A DNA stretch of 64,000 nucleotides, from NCBI RefSeq assembly GCF_007565055.1, contig NC_044552.1, positions 144,023,358 to 144,087,357 on the forward strand, read 5' to 3'. Under the pieces are notes generated by a model. The model was not told where the DNA came from. It saw nothing but the letters and a program-made list of their open reading frames with translations, and searched no databases. The position numbers and the translations under genes were made by a program. The DNA comes from Rhinopithecus roxellana. Lineage: Eukaryota > Chordata > Mammalia > Primates > Cercopithecidae. How positions within the stretch are numbered: position 1 is the stretch's first letter; each line of letters opens with the position of its first letter. This document shows positions 60,593 to 64,000 of this stretch, in pieces.

Positions 60593-61034
60593 TGTTATGA
60601 AAGTTAATAATGTCAACTTGATTGGATCGAAGGATACAAAGTATTGATCCTGGGTGTGTCTGTGAGGGTGTTGACCAAAGAGATTAACATTTGAGTCAGT
60701 GGGCTGGGGAAGGCAGATCCACCCTTAATCTGGTAGGCACAATCTAACCAGCTGCCAGCAAATATAAAGCATGCAGAAAAACATGAAAAGGAGAGGCAGG
60801 CCTAGCCTCCCAAGCATACATCTTTCTCTTGTGCTGGATGCTTCCTGCCCTAGAACATCGGACTCCACGTTCTTCAGTTTTGGGACTTGGACTGGCTCTC
60901 CTTGTTCCTTAGCTTACAGACAGCCTATTGTGGGGCTTTGTGGTTGTGTAAGTTAATAATAAATTCCTATATATGTATGTATGTATACCTATGTATATGT
61001 GTTAGTTCTGTCTCTCTAAGAGAACTCTAATACA
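60593..61034 (+). mobile_element. ERVL-type LTR (MLT2-like), solo
   Basis: Starts 'tgttatgaaagttaataatg', carries 'acaaagtattgatcctgggt', 'gatgcttcctgccctagaac' and 'acagcctattgtggggcttt', and ends 'agagaactctaataca'. This is the plan of MLT2-class ERVL LTRs. No internal region is attached. It lies in an antisense L1M that resumes after it ('aatgtatactcctaaagct'). Confidence 0.82.
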
Positions 61035-61077
61035 AATGTATACTCCTAAAGCTATGGAAAAGGGTTATCCTTTCCTT
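61035..61077 (-). mobile_element. L1M fossil, minus strand (continuation)
   Basis: 'aatgtatactcctaaag' fits the L1M sequence expected just beyond the insertion point at 60592. Confidence 0.5.
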
Positions 61078-61158
<81 letters not shown>

Positions 61159-61193
61159 AGATTAGACAGATAGACAGATAGATAGATAGATAA
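61078..61193. repeat. Compound (TC)n(TG)n(GATA)n microsatellite
   Basis: A tc run at about 61083-61124 passes directly into a tg run (to about 61157) and then gaca/gata units (61160-61193). Confidence 0.95.
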
Positions 61194-61761
61194 TGTGATT
61201 AGAATTATTTGAATGAATACTTTCTAGTTATTAGTAAGGATACAACCTGGCCATTATCTACCAATGGTCATTCAACAATGATTGGTTGAGAGCACATTAT
61301 ATGCAAGATACTATGCTAAAGACTAGAAATATAGCAAAAACTGGACATTAAAAGGTCTCTGCTTTCATGGAGCTTATAGTCTATAAGGGGAGACAGATGA
61401 TCTACAAATAACTACGTAAAGTTAATTAAATTTACAATAAATATGATAAAGGACAAATATAGTGTCTGATAAAAGTATATAGCAGAAAAGTATATATGTC
61501 TTAGTTAAAGAAGCAGGTCAAGTTCTGGGCCTTAGCTAAGAGAAACAAGGGGAATGGACAGTATAATGACAACATGGGTAGAGGTGACATACTTAAATAG
61601 CAGTCGAGGTTAACTAAGAGTCTTCATTGTTGGCAGATTATTCTACAGATTATAAAAGCTTCCAAATATCTTTAGGTTTTACTTCCTCGTCCTCGAAATC
61701 CTGATTGTGCAAATCAAGTGATGTTAGAGATGAAAACATAAATCCATGGCAGAATGAATCA
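61194..61761. other. Unassigned sequence, old-repeat traces
   Basis: 'ctctgctttcatggagctta' near 61359 belongs to a common ancient mammalian repeat type, not named. No gene was found. Confidence 0.35.
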
Positions 61762-61766
61762 AGCCA

Positions 61767-62138
61767 TGCTGTGGTCTAAATTTTTCTAAATGTTTGTGTT
61801 GCCACCAAAACTCACATGTTGAAATCCTAATCCCAAGGTGAAAATATCAGGAGGTGGAGACTTTGAGAAGTGATTGAGTCATGAGAGTGGAGCCCTCACA
61901 GATGGGATTAGTATTCATAAAAGAGACTCAAGAGAGACCCATTGTTCCTTCTATCACATGAGCATGCAGTGAAAAGGCATTATCTATGAACCAGAAAGTG
62001 GGCCCTCACCAGAATGAATATGCTGGTGCCTTGATCTTGGACTTCCCAGGCTCCAGAACTGTGAGAAATAAATTTCTGTTGTTTATAAGCTACCAAGTAT
62101 ACGGTATTTGGTTACAGTATATCGAACAGACTAAGACA
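61767..62138 (+). mobile_element. MaLR (MLT1-like) solo LTR
   Basis: Begins 'tgctgtggtctaaatttttc', carries 'tcacatgttgaaatcctaat', 'gaagtgattgagtcatgaga' and 'ccagaactgtgagaaataaa' (polyadenylation region), and ends 'cgaacagactaagaca'. A perfect 5-bp duplication, 'agcca', lies at 61762-61766 and 62139-62143. There is no internal region. Confidence 0.85.
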
Positions 62139-62179
62139 AGCCATTGATTCTTAAAATGTTTGTTTAACCACAGAATGTC

Positions 62180-63420
62180 AAGGGTGGCATAATTTGATTA
62201 ACACAATAATGACATTGAAAGTGTAAAAGGGGAAAAAATGATCATCTAAAGAGATACAGAATGTTTTCCAACAAAATTAACTGTGTAGCTCCAATTAAAA
62301 TTCTTAACAAACTAAGAGCAAAAGGAAATTTTCTTAACATGTTAAAGGTCTAAAAAAGTTCTAAAGCAAAATGATACATTTTTTTGAAATGTGGAAAAGC
62401 CTTCCCTTTAAGATCTGGAGCAAGACAAGTGTGTTGTCTCTCATTACTATTCATTATGCTGAAGGCCTTAGTAAGCACAATGAAATGTGAAATAATAAGT
62501 GAAAGTTGCAAGGATCATGCAAAAAGCATTTTATCAACAAATGATATAATAAAACCTGTACACATAAAATATTAAATATAATTAAAATTTAACAAGTTTA
62601 CTGGATGCAAAAAATTCTTTAAAAAATCTACTCAACTCATAAGCAAAGACTGTTCAAAAATACAATTTAATTAAAAGGGTAGAATTTATATCACATTTTA
62701 AAAATGAAGTATTTAAAAATAACTCTAAGAACTCTTAAAAATTAATTAAAAAGTCAAAGGAAAATATTGGCAAAAGTCTTATAGAAGCACTGCATTGAAG
62801 AAGCCTCTATAGTATAGAAATAAACATGAGAAAAGATGTTCAATCTCATTAGTAAGCAAAGAACTGCATGGAAATTAACTACATCCCATTTTCTTCCTAC
62901 TTTATGTGCAAAAATTAGATGTTGTCAAGGTTATGGAGCAATAGTACACATAAAAACTGGTACTGTGTAATTGCTTCAGAAAACAATTTATCAGATAAAG
63001 TTGATTTTTGTGCACTGAATGCAACTCAACCATTTCAGTCCTGAATGTATACCCTAGAGATACACTTAGACACATACCAATATCTATCCACAGTAGAATG
63101 GAAAAATATGAAATACTCATATGATGGATTACTTTATATTGGGGAAATGAATGCATTTCAAATACCTGTAAAAACATAGATAAATGTTAGTGACATAATA
63201 TTGAATAAAGAAGCAAAGTTGAAGATGATACACATATAGTATGATTCAATTTATGTGAAGTTTGAAAGCAGGAACAATGAAACTAAGCATAGACATATTT
63301 GATTAGTCTATAAAATAAAGCAAGGAAATGGTAAACATAAAATTCAGATTAGTCATTACTAATTAGGGAGGAAAGAAGGGATAAGATTTGAGAAAGATAG
63401 GGAACTCGAAAGGTAACAGC
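62180..63420 (+). mobile_element. L1M fossil (ORF2 3' half and 3' UTR)
   Basis: Degraded L1 text runs in order: 'ggagcaagacaagtgtgttg' (RT region), 'gagaaaagatgttcaatctc', 'atatgatggattactttata', and 'agtatgattcaatttatgtg' (C-terminal region and 3' UTR). No long open frame remains. An ancient copy. Confidence 0.78.
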
Positions 63421-64000
63421 AATGACCTTTATTTTCTTATCTGCATGGTATTCAAGCAGGCCTGATATTCACCCGGCATAAACTGGTAGATCTGGGCTAA
63501 TACATTCTTAACTTGTTGCAAAGAGCTGCTTTTCTGAAACTTCTGATTGCCCCCCCAACCACTGGAATTGCCCCATCCTTGGGTTATTAATGTATTTACA
63601 TGTAATTTAATTGCTGATATATTTGGATTTAGAGCAATGACATTAGTTTATTTTCTACTTGTTGTCCCTGTTTTATGTTCCTTTGCTCCTCTCTTCCTAT
63701 CTTCTTTTGGTATTCTTTATCATTCCTATTCCATTTTATTTTTTTTTTTATCCTTTTGCTATACATTCTTGTATTTTCCTGGTTTTGGTACCCTAGAGAT
63801 AAATGCATGCATCCTTAACTCACCACAGTATACCTTATATTAATATTTTATTACCTCTGAAACAATGCTGAGAACCTACAACAGTTAACTGGATGGTAAA
63901 CTAGAATGTTAAACACTTTAAGATGGAATAACACACAGCAAAGGCAGTTTGATACTTGCAAAATGTGCGCCTTCTTGTAAAAAATGAACAATTGTTGCAG
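63421..64000. other. Unassigned sequence
   Basis: No gene or named repeat is recognised. A 98-codon frame at 63547-63843 is hydrophobic because the DNA is T-rich, not because it resembles a known membrane protein. Confidence 0.4.

Overview
This window is primate nuclear DNA, AT-rich and apparently gene-poor. The repeats point to an Old World monkey. The Alu at 11015-11344 carries the right-arm variant 'gatccggccactgcactcc' and the head 'ggctcaagcctgtaatccc', both typical of cercopithecine AluYR subfamilies. Several L1 3' ends (3161-3623, 12302-18836, 35299-36889) share a 3' UTR variant ('ggattgcactggggagtt' ... 'gggtgctgacgagttgatgg') that matches macaque/baboon-type L1 rather than the human L1PA1-PA4 form. 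I see no credible host protein-coding exon, tRNA, rRNA, snRNA gene or CRISPR array. The only long reading frames are decayed L1 ORFs.

Layout. 1-12.3 kb is mostly unassigned sequence carrying a MADE1-like fragment (2550), a short L1 3' end with a minute 5' inversion (3161), a MER5-type MITE (4830), an AluS (8630), a THE1 solo LTR with an internal 55-bp duplication (10053) and a young AluYR (11015). 12.3-18.85 kb is a full-length L1 with intact target-site duplications but broken ORF1 and ORF2, followed inside the same duplication by a second partial L1 3' end. 18.85-21.57 kb holds two MIR SINEs. 21.58-27.69 kb is a second, older full-length L1 in the same orientation. 27.7-35.3 kb has an Alu fragment, a hAT-type MITE, a complex GATA microsatellite containing a piece of L1 5' end, MaLR-like and L1M fossils and a Tigger-type MITE. 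35.3-36.9 kb is a third young L1, 5'-truncated. 37-51.4 kb has an unnamed old repeat, an Alu, a textbook twin-primed L1 (41968-43084), L1M fossils, an older L1 split by an MST-type LTR (46938-49300) and an MST-type solo LTR (50970). 51.4-64 kb is largely unassigned, with an AluY (58360), an Alu monomer, an ERVL LTR nested in an antisense L1M, a MaLR LTR with a perfect 5-bp duplication (61767) and a terminal L1M fossil.

How the parts work together. This is a stratified record of retrotransposition rather than a pathway. Old L1M/MIR/MER fossils are split by MaLR and ERVL LTRs, and then by primate L1PA and Alu copies. Neither full-length L1 can encode intact ORF1p or ORF2p, so none looks autonomously mobile, although the 5' UTR promoters (YY1 site at +12) are still present. 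I did not find a new biological system. The most informative items are structural: the composite 3' end of the first L1, a nonsense codon shared by both full-length L1s, two twin-priming inversions (one only 14 nt), and frame-restoring deletions in the second ORF1.
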